Positions 34,981-43,254 of a stretch of DNA of 64,000 nucleotides are shown here, one piece after another. Positions within the stretch are counted from its first letter, which is position 1; each line of letters opens with the position of its first letter. The position numbers were made by a program, and so were the translations under genes. Origin of the DNA: Bacillus sp. RO3 (GTDB taxonomy: Bacteria; Bacillota; Bacilli; Bacillales; Bacillaceae_B). Location of the stretch: positions 126,501 through 190,500 of the forward strand of contig NZ_JAAXCV010000026.1 of the NCBI RefSeq assembly GCF_012911895.1, written 5' to 3'. Under the pieces are notes generated by a model that saw nothing but the letters and a program-made list of their open reading frames with translations, was not told the origin of the DNA and made no database searches.

Positions 34981-35640
34981 TTACTTAAATACCTTCCTTC
35001 TCATCCACTGCGTGGCAGCCCATTTATCCCCGATGACGACCGGTGCCCCGCCGTGGAGCGTCAGATCGTTCAGCTCCTGGCTGTCATAGAAATATTCGAA
35101 GTAAACCGCCATCCCTTTTTGTGGGGAGACGGAGAGATTCAGTTTCGGGAAGTAGGTTTCCCCGCCTTCTTCTACGTCGTTCAGATACATGACGAGAGTA
35201 CTGATTCTCGGGTTCTTGACAGGCCTTGCCGATGCCGAGAAGAAATCAAAGTGGGCCTTATATTCCTGACCCGGTTTATAATTAAGGATTTGCAGACCTT
35301 CCCCATGCTCCACGGGTATATTCATGATCTGCGAGACCCGCTTTTCAATGCGAGTCACGACGTCATGCTCATTCTCTTCAAGAAAGACAGAACTGCTCGT
35401 CCGGAGCTCGTCGACTGTCCGGGTATTCCCAATTTTTGACCGTTCGACACGGTCCTTGGATAACTGGATGAGTTGATCGCATTCTTCGTGGCTCAGCACA
35501 TTTCCGAGAACGACGATCAGCGGCTCTTCCATCTTCACGATGATCTGAATATCCCGGTCGTCTGTCTTGATTTTATTCCCTGTATGGTGAAAAATCGTTT
35601 GTTCCTTTACAACTGTTTCAGTAGTTTCCATTGCCAACAT
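34981..35640 (-). CDS. Prolyl 4-hydroxylase-like 2-oxoglutarate/Fe(II) dioxygenase
   Basis: 219 residues; hydroxylates prolines in a protein or peptide using O2 and 2-oxoglutarate. The iron ligands are H and D in YKAHFDFF and H in LTLHGGAPV; the 2OG-binding Lys follows in GDKWAATQWMR. The N-terminus has the P4H-like VLGNVLSHEECDQLI. Homologs with known structure occur in B. anthracis. No collagen-like or EF-Tu gene is adjacent, so the target is open. GAGG lies seven bases before the ATG. Confidence 0.88.
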   Translation of the reverse strand: MLAMETTETVVKEQTIFHHTGNKIKTDDRDIQIIVKMEEPLIVVLGNVLSHEECDQLIQLSKDRVERSKIGNTRTVDELRTSSSVFLEENEHDVVTRIEKRVSQIMNIPVEHGEGLQILNYKPGQEYKAHFDFFSASARPVKNPRISTLVMYLNDVEEGGETYFPKLNLSVSPQKGMAVYFEYFYDSQELNDLTLHGGAPVVIGDKWAATQWMRRKVFK

Positions 35641-35703
35641 TCATCAACCTCTTATCGTATTTTTAACATTCTGACTTCTTACATTGGTGGAAGCATCCTT
35701 TGA

Positions 35704-35943
35704 ATCTTCCAATCTGGGAAAACGATTGCAACAATAGGCATAACGGTCATCTTTTTTTGTTGGCTGTTCCCTCCCGGGTGTATTTTCATATATTTTACAC
35801 CCGGAATGGGTCTATTTCTATCTTTATTTTTCTCTTTTCTGATGAAAAAGTTGGAATCACATCAGGAAGCGGGATCCCTGCAGGATTTGCTTAGGAAAAA
35901 GGGTGTCACAGAAAAGACACGGATGGGTCATTCGTGTAAATGA
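35704..35943 (+). pseudogene. Possible remnant of a small membrane protein gene
   Basis: An open frame of 79 codons with a hydrophobic first half (KTIATIGITVIFFCWLFPPG, then GMGLFLSLFFSFLM) and a polar tail (LQDLLRKKGVTEKTRMG) looks protein-like. No ATG, GTG or TTG begins it after the upstream stop, and the first ATG is internal with no ribosome site. It may be a truncated gene or a chance frame. The remaining 250 bases up to 36199 hold one weak hairpin only. Confidence 0.25.
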
Positions 35944-36042
35944 GGGCTCAGAAATGGAACAAGACCTTGAATACTTGTTACGAGTTGCGGAAGGGGGCTA
36001 GAGAATTTTTGGGTGGTTTTTCAATATATTGATCAAAATACA

Positions 36043-36070
36043 ATAAAGAGAACAGCAACTTGCTGTTCTC
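36043..36070 (-). terminator. Probable terminator of the sigma/anti-sigma fusion gene
   Basis: GAGAACAGCA and TGCTGTTCTC arms, then TTTATTG on the minus strand, 130 bases after the stop. Confidence 0.5.
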
Positions 36071-36199
36071 CCATCTTACTTAAGACCTTTTCAGTTATAT
36101 CCTATTTGAGTGTGATAATTGTGCCTTTACCAGCGAAATTTTGATTATATCAGTGATCCTACCTGAATGATATCGACTAGTCACCTAATCTAGTCATCT

Positions 36200-38260
36200 T
36201 CACTGTTCATCCAATGAAACTCTTATCACATCATCCACATAAGTTGTAGTGCTGTAACCTAGAATGTCAAGTTGGGTAGGAATGTAATCTTCCGTGGAAC
36301 CATCACGATAAAAGTCTATCGTCTGGACCGTTTCAAAGTAACGGGGAAGGTCCATTTCACCGTGTACATATTCATTCACGTCATACACTTTCCCATCCTC
36401 ATCCATCAACACACCTTCCCCGCTGCTTACCCCGATTGAAATCATATCATCGTCTTCTGACATGCCTTTGAAATGATAATTTACACTCTCATAGGCCCTG
36501 TCCTTTGACATACCATGGGTCAGAACCACCTTTGCCGGGTTCCCGACACTGATCTTATCAATCGTAATCGGATTGCCAAGGTAATCAGTCGTTTGGGGCA
36601 GATCCTTGCCGGCATCGAGGATGATGGTTTTTGGTTCATCCACGGATAAACGAAGCGAGGCGAAGCGGATGTCCACTTCCTTTGGATCTTGGAAATAAAG
36701 AGTGTCGAAGGCTGCGGTAAAGGCAGTCCACCCTTCTTGATCCCAGGCCTCCACATACATATGGCCCCCGAACGGGTTTGAATCTGACTTCTTTTCACCT
36801 GCTTTAATAGAATCAAAGTTGATCATTTCAATCCTTTGTTTATCTGATTCACTCTGAAAGCTGTAGTGGAGGATTGTCGCAGTCGGGGCGATGGTCAGCT
36901 TATCCAATCTTACCGGGATCCCGGCGACTTCGACTTCCCGATTCATTTCATGAAGACGGGAAGATTGCTTTTCGAATGGGATCTTAAAGCTCCAGTCTCC
37001 CTCGGCAAACTTCATTTCCCCTTCTGTCACCCATTTACCCTGGGAGTCTAGGGTTAATTGCATGACCCTGGCAATATTCAGGTGAATCTCCCCCTTATCC
37101 TTCACTACGGGTGACAGGCTGATGGTTCCCACGTACACATTTGCCTGATCATTTCCGTAGTCACTTTGATCGACGGGTGGAGAATAATACCCGTAACCAG
37201 CTCCCATAGTCATGACGTCACGTTCATTTTCGATAAAGATGCCTTCGTACGGATTAATCATATATCGATTGTCATGGTTCATATCCTCGATTTCATAAAA
37301 CACCAGGGTCTGTACGTCATCGGCCACGACACTTTTGATCGTGATCTTGACCCCGTCACTTTCGGCCTCAAGGTTCAGCCGCTCTCCCAGGTTATGCTGG
37401 AGCATTGTACGAAGCCGTTCATCCTCCTCGGTATAAGAATAATAGAGACTTGCGAATCCCCCCGTGACAAATCCCATGCTTATAAGGAGGGCGAATACAC
37501 CTGCGATAGACATCAGGATTGAATTCCGCTTCTTTCTCCGTTTTTTCCTGCTCGCTTCTCTTTCATCCACCCTGCTCCTGAGCTTTTCCATAAATCGGTC
37601 AGAAGGGGAAATCTCCCTGCGCAACCGGTCTAGGGTCAGGGTCACCTCCTGGAATGAGGCAAGGTCTTCCTGGCAGTACTGGCAATGATAAATATGTATT
37701 TCAAATTCGACTTTCTCCGGTCGCTCCATGGTTCTTCCTAAGTAATCCAAATAATAGGGCTGATAGTCGGTACACCCCTGGAATCGTCTTCCTTGATTCA
37801 TCTTTTCACGAATGACCCTGATCCCTGCAAACACCCTTGAAGTAACCGTTTCGACGGGAATGCGGAGAATTGTGGCAGCCTCTTCCCGGGAATACCCCTT
37901 CACATACGTTAACGCGACTGCGTCTCTCTCTGGACTTTCCAGTTGACGGATAGTCCCGAATTGATCATCCCCACCAGAAGACGGTGAACTCTTTTCATCG
38001 ACAAGCTCCTGACACTGATGTAAAAAAACAGAAGCGGCTTTCCGTTCAAACGAAAGTTCTTTTTTCCTTCTGTGCATCTCTTCCTCTAATCGGATGATGG
38101 AACGGTAAAATGCCTCCTCCAGCTCCTCCTCGCTGTCCAGGAAAACACGGCCGAGTGCGTACAGTGAGCGTGCCTCCTTTTCAAACCAGGCGATGATCAA
38201 GTCCAGTTCCCGTCTCCCGTACTTACTGACCAGCACGGGACCGGTTTCCAATTTCGCCAT
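36200..38260 (-). CDS. Fusion of an ECF-like sigma factor with a membrane anti-sigma (DUF4179-like) protein
   Basis: 686 residues from ATG 38260, six bases after GGGGGG. About 18-90 resemble sigma region 2 (ARSLYALGRVFLDSEEELEE, then FERKAASVFLHQCQELVDEK). About 105-155 are a clear region 4 HTH (LESPERDAVALTYVKGYSRE, AATILRIPVETVTSRVFAGI). A zinc-finger anti-sigma motif follows at 189-196 (HIYHCQYC), then a basic juxtamembrane stretch and one membrane span (about 247-270). The outer 415 residues look like the DUF4179/DUF5643 domains of Bacillus anti-sigma proteins. Normally these two parts are separate genes of one operon. The frame is unbroken and the ribosome site lies only at the front. 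Confidence 0.82.
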   Translation of the reverse strand: MAKLETGPVLVSKYGRRELDLIIAWFEKEARSLYALGRVFLDSEEELEEAFYRSIIRLEEEMHRRKKELSFERKAASVFLHQCQELVDEKSSPSSGGDDQFGTIRQLESPERDAVALTYVKGYSREEAATILRIPVETVTSRVFAGIRVIREKMNQGRRFQGCTDYQPYYLDYLGRTMERPEKVEFEIHIYHCQYCQEDLASFQEVTLTLDRLRREISPSDRFMEKLRSRVDEREASRKKRRKKRNSILMSIAGVFALLISMGFVTGGFASLYYSYTEEDERLRTMLQHNLGERLNLEAESDGVKITIKSVVADDVQTLVFYEIEDMNHDNRYMINPYEGIFIENERDVMTMGAGYGYYSPPVDQSDYGNDQANVYVGTISLSPVVKDKGEIHLNIARVMQLTLDSQGKWVTEGEMKFAEGDWSFKIPFEKQSSRLHEMNREVEVAGIPVRLDKLTIAPTATILHYSFQSESDKQRIEMINFDSIKAGEKKSDSNPFGGHMYVEAWDQEGWTAFTAAFDTLYFQDPKEVDIRFASLRLSVDEPKTIILDAGKDLPQTTDYLGNPITIDKISVGNPAKVVLTHGMSKDRAYESVNYHFKGMSEDDDMISIGVSSGEGVLMDEDGKVYDVNEYVHGEMDLPRYFETVQTIDFYRDGSTEDYIPTQLDILGYSTTTYVDDVIRVSLDEQ

Positions 38261-38403
38261 AGTCATCCCCCCTTTTTCCAAATCTCTCAATCTCATCCTA
38301 TTAATTATTTCAAAATTCCCAATCATTCACAATGATTTTATGCAGCTCACCTCCGTTAACCTCCTATTCCTCTCTTGAAAATCTAAACTTACCAATTGGG
38401 GAA

Positions 38404-38432
38404 TTGACGAATTTCACTTCTCTATCTATAAT
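38404..38432 (+). promoter_or_regulatory. Sigma-A promoter of the RsbR-like gene
   Basis: TTGACG (38404-38409), 17-bp spacer, TATAAT (38427-38432), 46 bases before the start codon. Confidence 0.75.
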
Positions 38433-38478
38433 TTCATTACCGAAGTGTCAATTATTAGGATATGAAAGAGGCGTGGAA

Positions 38479-39327
38479 ATGAAAACAAAAGACAAGCTGA
38501 TGGATTACTTTCGTATACAGTCAGAGCAAGTGGTCAATGAATGGCTGGAGATGCGGGTGGACGATCAATTTTCCATTTTTCATGCACATGCGTCAAAGGA
38601 GATTGAAGATAAACTGAGGCGGGAATGCAGAAGTTTTATTCAGTTTATAACAGAAGCATTAGTGAACAAAGATTTCAAGCTTTCCGAGGAACTTATGAAT
38701 TGGTCGAACACCATCGCCAGAGAGCGTGTCAATGACGGGACAAGCATTGATAAGGTGCTGGATCAGTTTCAGAGATTCAGAGCCCTTTATTTTCGTTTTA
38801 TGAAAAAATGGTTCCTGGAGAATACAGACATGCTAGAGGAAGAGCGGTATGACCTGATTGAAAACTATCAGGTGACCTTTGATGAAGTCATCAAAACCTT
38901 TGTCCTTTCATACAAAAAGCACTATGAAAATAGGTTGAAAGATCAGATGGGTCTCATCAATGAATTAAGCTCCCCTGTTATCCCTCTTTCCGAAACGATC
39001 GCCATCCTCCCCCTGGTCGGGGATATCGATACATCCAGGGCAAAATATATCATGGAGTCTACGCTGCAGAAGTGTGTGGAAAAAGAAATTCAGCATCTGG
39101 TGGTGGATCTCTCAGCCGTTCCGGTCATAGACACCATGGTGGCACAGAAAATATTTGAACTGATGAATACGTTGACATTGGTGGGGGTCCAGCCTATGAT
39201 TACAGGAATCCGTCCTTCCATTGCACAGACCGCCGTTCAATTGGGTATCCCACTCGGCTCATTGACTATTCATTCTTCCCTGGTCTCTGCCCTGGATCAT
39301 CTGGGGTACAGCCTCAATCCCTGCTGA
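38479..39327 (+). CDS. RsbR-type STAS-domain stressosome protein, paralog 1
   Basis: 282 residues from ATG 38479 after GAGGCGTGG. The N-terminal 150 residues form a helical, non-heme globin-like sensor as in RsbR paralogs. The STAS domain occupies 165-280 (SSPVIPLSETIAILPLVGDID, DLSAVPVIDTMVAQKIFEL). The Thr in IDTMVA corresponds to a site phosphorylated by RsbT in RsbRA. Such proteins build the stressosome controlling sigma-B. Divergent from the sigma/anti-sigma fusion and ends in a bidirectional terminator. Confidence 0.88.
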   Translation: MKTKDKLMDYFRIQSEQVVNEWLEMRVDDQFSIFHAHASKEIEDKLRRECRSFIQFITEALVNKDFKLSEELMNWSNTIARERVNDGTSIDKVLDQFQRFRALYFRFMKKWFLENTDMLEEERYDLIENYQVTFDEVIKTFVLSYKKHYENRLKDQMGLINELSSPVIPLSETIAILPLVGDIDTSRAKYIMESTLQKCVEKEIQHLVVDLSAVPVIDTMVAQKIFELMNTLTLVGVQPMITGIRPSIAQTAVQLGIPLGSLTIHSSLVSALDHLGYSLNPC

Positions 39328-39335
39328 TAGTCAAA

Positions 39336-39369
39336 AAAAGGTCTGAATCCCATTGGATTCAGACCTTTT
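39336..39369. terminator. Bidirectional terminator
   Basis: AAAAGGTCTGAATCC and GGATTCAGACCTTTT with the loop CATT, between convergent genes. Confidence 0.9.
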
Positions 39370-39375
39370 GACTAT

Positions 39376-39708
39376 TCATATTCGATCGATTTCACTCAAT
39401 TGTTCCATCATATCCAGCTCAATCATCTCTTTTGCCTTTGAGAAGGTAAGCACTTCATTGGAAACCCAATGATTATATAATTTTGACAGGGCGTTTCGGT
39501 GATACACCGTACCTTTGACCTCAGTGAAGAAATAGATGATCAACAGATTGACTACATCTGCAGGAAGAGACTTTTTCCGTTCAATCCCCTTTAGGGCGAG
39601 GATGTCCAAGCCTCTTAACGGGCCTCCCACCACGGTTTCTGCCATGTGAAAATGGTCAGCAGTCCGGCAAAGGATCAACAGTTCAGGATTAATATCTTCA
39701 AGTTTCAA
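39376..39708 (-). CDS. Small protein resembling a DnaD/DnaB_2 C-terminal domain
   Basis: 110 residues. TTG at 39708 follows AAAAGGGGAATTCAC at good spacing. LPADVVNLLIIYFFTEVKG and ALSKLYNHWVSNEVLTFSKAKEMIE recall the helical C-terminal domain of Firmicutes replication initiators DnaD and DnaB (LLI-Y ... HW ... A-E). No N-terminal winged helix is present. The resemblance is by eye only, and a replication role is unproven. Confidence 0.5.
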   Translation of the reverse strand: MKLEDINPELLILCRTADHFHMAETVVGGPLRGLDILALKGIERKKSLPADVVNLLIIYFFTEVKGTVYHRNALSKLYNHWVSNEVLTFSKAKEMIELDMMEQLSEIDRI

Positions 39709-39816
39709 GTGAATTCCCCTTTTACATAGATACTGAAGGAATGATCTTCATTTGATGATAGGATCAACTACTATGTATTATAACAAAAAAGCGTAACAGA
39801 GGAACACCCCGGTGTG

Positions 39817-40380
39817 CTAATTCTTACTTAACCAGAATTCCATGACTTTCTCATTCTCTGAAGGATAGAGAAGGTCCTTCACTTGCTTCTCCATGAGATA
39901 ACACTCTGACAGCCATAGGGGAAGAGGTAGACAATCATTTTCTTGTTTCCACAAACGTTTTCGTTCCAGTGCATCTTCCACTTTCATCTTCACCCAAGTA
40001 TCATGGATCAGATTATTCCTTTCGGCTTCACCTTCTTCCACCAATGGATGGATACAGCTGGTGAAATAGGGGATATCGTCAGTGAAGTGACTTCTATTCT
40101 TTACCCAGATCACGCTTTCTTTTGGAATGAAGCCTATCGTCCTATTTGTATTCAACGGCTGCCTGCTTTCTTCTAAAAAACAATAACACCCAGACCATTC
40201 CCTGTCGTCTTCTCCCGGCAGAAACAACTCTGTTGTATAAAGGGATTGCCCCGTATCATAGAGGTTGTAGACCACACGATTGATAAAGACTGGATCGCTC
40301 TTTTGATTCAAAGAGCCGGGCCCTGGTGGACTACACGTAAATCCATGTGAGTCAAATCGTACCATTTTGACGAATTGCAT
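39817..40380 (-). CDS. Hypothetical protein
   Basis: 187 residues from ATG 40380, six bases behind AAGGAGG. No signal peptide or membrane span. Mixed alpha/beta composition, with FVKMVRFDSHGFTCSPPGPG at the start. A Cys pair at GCYCF is visible. I do not recognise the family. It stands between the DnaD-like gene and the second RsbR paralog, with separate leader and no overlap. Confidence 0.6.
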   Translation of the reverse strand: MQFVKMVRFDSHGFTCSPPGPGSLNQKSDPVFINRVVYNLYDTGQSLYTTELFLPGEDDREWSGCYCFLEESRQPLNTNRTIGFIPKESVIWVKNRSHFTDDIPYFTSCIHPLVEEGEAERNNLIHDTWVKMKVEDALERKRLWKQENDCLPLPLWLSECYLMEKQVKDLLYPSENEKVMEFWLSKN

Positions 40381-40482
40381 AGCGCCCCTCCTTCTATCGT
40401 GAATTCCTAAGGGCATCCTTCACCAATTCACTTTATAGTTGGAGGAATTCCCTCTATAGGATACATGTAAACAAAAAATCAT

Positions 40483-40510
40483 AAAAAAAGAGCGAGAATG
40501 ATCCTCGCTC
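40483..40510 (-). terminator. Terminator of RsbR paralog 2
   Basis: GAGCGAG/CTCGCTC hairpin followed by seven T residues on the minus strand. Confidence 0.85.
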
Positions 40511-40527
40511 ATCACATGCTCTTCTTT

Positions 40528-41361
40528 CTAACGCACTTCGCTCAATGCTTTTTCAAGAGTGGACGTGACTGAAATGTTGTCAAATGAGATCCCCAATTGA
40601 ACCGCGGTTTGGGCTATTTCCGGCCGTATCCCGGAAACGGTGCTCTTCACACCGATCAGACTCAGGCTGTGGATGATCTGGAATAACTGGTGGGCCACCA
40701 TGGTATCCACCATGATAACACCTGACAGATCAATGAAAAGATGTCCCACATTTTTATCCACACATTCAGCCAGGGTATTTTCAAGGATATACTTTGCCCT
40801 TCCCGTATCGATATCCCCGATCAGGGGCAGGACACCTGTTCTCTTATCGATCAGGATGACCGGGGAACTCAACTCCCTGATCATTTCCTGCTGGGCACTC
40901 AGGCGCCTTTGGGCATACTCATAATTTCCTTCGGCGAATTTTGAAATGACAAGACTGAACGTCTGGATCATCAACTCTCGTATAGAATCAATTTCTTCCG
41001 GTGAAAACATGTTTTTATGCTCACGCCTAAATTCCTTCAACACCCCCAGGTATTGATCCTGGGTTCTGAAGAACTCTCTCAGAATAAAATGGGTAGGGGT
41101 TTGCAAATGCTCTTCATCCTTGGCGATTTCCTCGATCCATTGCTCGAAATTCAATAGCGCATCCTGACCCACTTCCTTAAAGAGGACACAAAAACGTTCG
41201 TGGAATTCATGATTTTGGCGTTTCAACGTTTGGATCACTTTCTGGTCCCTGGAGGCATAAACCCCGGTTGGATCGTTCTTGTCCAGTGACGCATACCAGT
41301 CTTCCGTCAGCTGCCATGTACGTTCGGTCATATATTCGTAAAATTGTTCAAAAACCTGCAT
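40528..41361 (-). CDS. RsbR-type STAS-domain stressosome protein, paralog 2
   Basis: 277 residues from ATG 41361 after TAGGTTGAAC. Same architecture as the protein at 38479: a helical sensor (1-155), then STAS (SSPVILIDKRTGVLPLIGDID, DLSGVIMVDTMVAHQLFQII). The Thr in VDTMVA is kept. STAS domains of the two are clearly alike (SxxGIRPxIAQTAVQLG in both) while the sensor halves differ, suggesting different input signals. It lies 2 kb from paralog 1 in opposite orientation. Confidence 0.88.
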   Translation of the reverse strand: MQVFEQFYEYMTERTWQLTEDWYASLDKNDPTGVYASRDQKVIQTLKRQNHEFHERFCVLFKEVGQDALLNFEQWIEEIAKDEEHLQTPTHFILREFFRTQDQYLGVLKEFRREHKNMFSPEEIDSIRELMIQTFSLVISKFAEGNYEYAQRRLSAQQEMIRELSSPVILIDKRTGVLPLIGDIDTGRAKYILENTLAECVDKNVGHLFIDLSGVIMVDTMVAHQLFQIIHSLSLIGVKSTVSGIRPEIAQTAVQLGISFDNISVTSTLEKALSEVR

Positions 41362-41530
41362 GTTCAACCTACTTTCTTTTAAGCAAGATAATATGATGAA
41401 TCTACACTTTTTCACTGATATTCATTCAGCCTGTAACCGCACTCTTAAAATAATTGTTCATAAGCTTAATGTACTATTACCTTGGATAAAAGTAAAAGAA
41501 AAAGATGAACGAAAGATTTAGAAGAATAAA

Positions 41531-41562
41531 ATAGGGACGGACCTTCAGAGGTCCGTCCCTAT
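41531..41562. repeat. GGGACGGACCT palindrome, copy 2
   Basis: ATAGGGACGGACCT and AGGTCCGTCCCTAT around TCAG, four bases after the symporter stop; probably its terminator (TTTTATT follows on the minus strand). Confidence 0.85.
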
Positions 41563-41566
41563 AAGA

Positions 41567-43033
41567 CTATCCGATATTTCGATATTCCTCGGCGATTCTG
41601 ACGCTTTTTTGCTGTGTGAAGGCGCTGATGACAACGACAATGAGGACGTTGCAGATTAATCCGATGATGCCGGCGTGTATATCAAAAGGTGTCGTGCCGG
41701 CTATCAATTGATAATAATAGTTGACGATTGTACCGACGATGAGACCGGTGATGACAGCGGGACCTGTCACTCTTTTGGAATAAAGGGCACCGTAGACCCC
41801 GGGTGCAAATTGAACGATGGAACCATATGCACCCAGCAGCAGGGCAATGAGCCCCTGCCCTCCAAATACGGTGATAAAGTAAGCAAGCCCCCCTACTACA
41901 AACACCCCGATTCTCATCAGCAGCAGCGTCGTCCGGTCAGGAAGATCCGGCTTGACATTCTTGATCACCCCGTCCGTAAATTCAAGGGAGGCACTGTGGG
42001 TGATGGCATCTGCAGTCGACATAGCTGCAGCAAGTGCCCCTGCACCTACAAGCCCATACACCCAACCGGGCAGACTGAGGACCGTGGTGATCAAATAAGG
42101 GAGAATCTCATCAGGTGCCCCAATATCAGCGGGATTGACGATATTCACTGCGGAAAACCCGACAAATAACAGAGGAATAAGAAACAGGGCAAAGACAGGA
42201 TAGACCAATACGGTTTTCTTGATCGTGCGTGCATTGGAGGCATAGGACTTTGAAAACAGGTGGGGCCACATCAAGAACCCAATCAGTGAAACAAGGATCG
42301 TGGTCGTATAAGCGGTACCCGACATGGTGGATCCTTCCTGACCGATTTCAAAGAAGGCAGGGTTGTCCTGAACCAGATTCGTAAACATCCCCCCTACGCT
42401 GTCGTGCAGCTGATTCACAATGGCAAGTCCCACCACCCAGGAAATAACGATCATCAAGATCCCCTGAAATACATCAGACCATGCAGCAGCCCGTAAACCA
42501 CCCGTTGCCACATAGACGACGACAATCCCATACGCTAGGAGAGCTCCCAGCCACAGGGGGATGCGCCCTTCTGTCATGATATTGAAGATGTAGGCCATCC
42601 CTTTCATCTGAGTGGCAAGATATTGAATGGAGGCGAATAGTGCAATGAATCCGATTAATATCGGGAGGGTCTTCCCGCCATAGCGCTTTTTCATAAAGCC
42701 TGACACCGTGTAAATGTTGAATTTCCGTCCGATCTTCCCGATTTTCGGCCCAATGATATACCATGGAAGAATGGCAAAAGCGGTATAAGTTAAAATATAA
42801 AGTGCAGGTGCCCCTTTTGAATAGGCCCATCCAGGTGCTCCGAGAAATGAAAAGGCACTGAATACAGCTCCTCCCATCAGGAACCACATGACAACTAACC
42901 CAAGTCCTCCCCCTGCAACGGTAAATTCATCTAACGAATTTTTATCATGACCCCTCCCGGCCATCACACCTACTACCAGTGCAATGACAAGGTAGCCGAT
43001 CATCATGATCATCGCAATCTGCCAATCTGCCAT
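41567..43033 (-). CDS. Sodium:solute symporter (SSS family)
   Basis: 488 residues, about 13 membrane spans. SSS motifs are FxVAGGGLG near the start, GGLRAAAWSDVFQG (sodium-site helix), and GALAAAMSTADAITHSASLEF, where the A-x-M-S-T-A-D helix binds sodium. The start overlaps the stop of the preceding DUF3311 gene (TAATG), so the two are coupled. DUF3311/SSS pairs are common in Bacillus. The substrate is probably the ureide or hydantoin-type compound degraded by the two hydrolases upstream. Confidence 0.88.
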   Translation of the reverse strand: MADWQIAMIMMIGYLVIALVVGVMAGRGHDKNSLDEFTVAGGGLGLVVMWFLMGGAVFSAFSFLGAPGWAYSKGAPALYILTYTAFAILPWYIIGPKIGKIGRKFNIYTVSGFMKKRYGGKTLPILIGFIALFASIQYLATQMKGMAYIFNIMTEGRIPLWLGALLAYGIVVVYVATGGLRAAAWSDVFQGILMIVISWVVGLAIVNQLHDSVGGMFTNLVQDNPAFFEIGQEGSTMSGTAYTTTILVSLIGFLMWPHLFSKSYASNARTIKKTVLVYPVFALFLIPLLFVGFSAVNIVNPADIGAPDEILPYLITTVLSLPGWVYGLVGAGALAAAMSTADAITHSASLEFTDGVIKNVKPDLPDRTTLLLMRIGVFVVGGLAYFITVFGGQGLIALLLGAYGSIVQFAPGVYGALYSKRVTGPAVITGLIVGTIVNYYYQLIAGTTPFDIHAGIIGLICNVLIVVVISAFTQQKSVRIAEEYRNIG

Positions 43034-43254
43034 TACTTGACCTCCTCTTCATCTTTGTCCGGATCCATTCGATAGAGTACAAGAACAATCAAAAAGGTGA
43101 TGACAATCCATGAAATCACCCAGAAGATCGAAAACGGCATACCGAGGATCATCGGGGTCGCCCTGTTCCCGATTGAAAACAATGGGAACACCAATAACAG
43201 AAACGGCAAAATCAAAGACAGGCAATAGATTTTGGTAAACGTACTCTTACTCAT
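43033..43254 (-). CDS. DUF3311 small membrane protein, symporter partner
   Basis: 73 residues, two spans (IYCLSLILPFLLLVFPLFSI and FWVISWIVITFLIVLVLYRM), acidic tail DPDKDEEEVK. DUF3311 proteins are usually encoded directly ahead of an SSS symporter and resemble the small subunit of PanF-like systems. The start overlaps the amidohydrolase stop (ATGA). Confidence 0.88.
   Translation of the reverse strand: MSKSTFTKIYCLSLILPFLLLVFPLFSIGNRATPMILGMPFSIFWVISWIVITFLIVLVLYRMDPDKDEEEVK

Noticed and set aside
35716-35730. cre-like sequence GGAAAACGATTGCA
   Set aside because: Two mismatches to the cre consensus, and it lies in the hydrophobic coding-like frame without a nearby promoter.
38341-38365. 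Seven-codon leader frame (GTG AGC TGC...) before the sigma-fusion gene
   Set aside because: Has AGGAGG-like sequence upstream, but so short a frame with no regulatory residues is easily due to chance.
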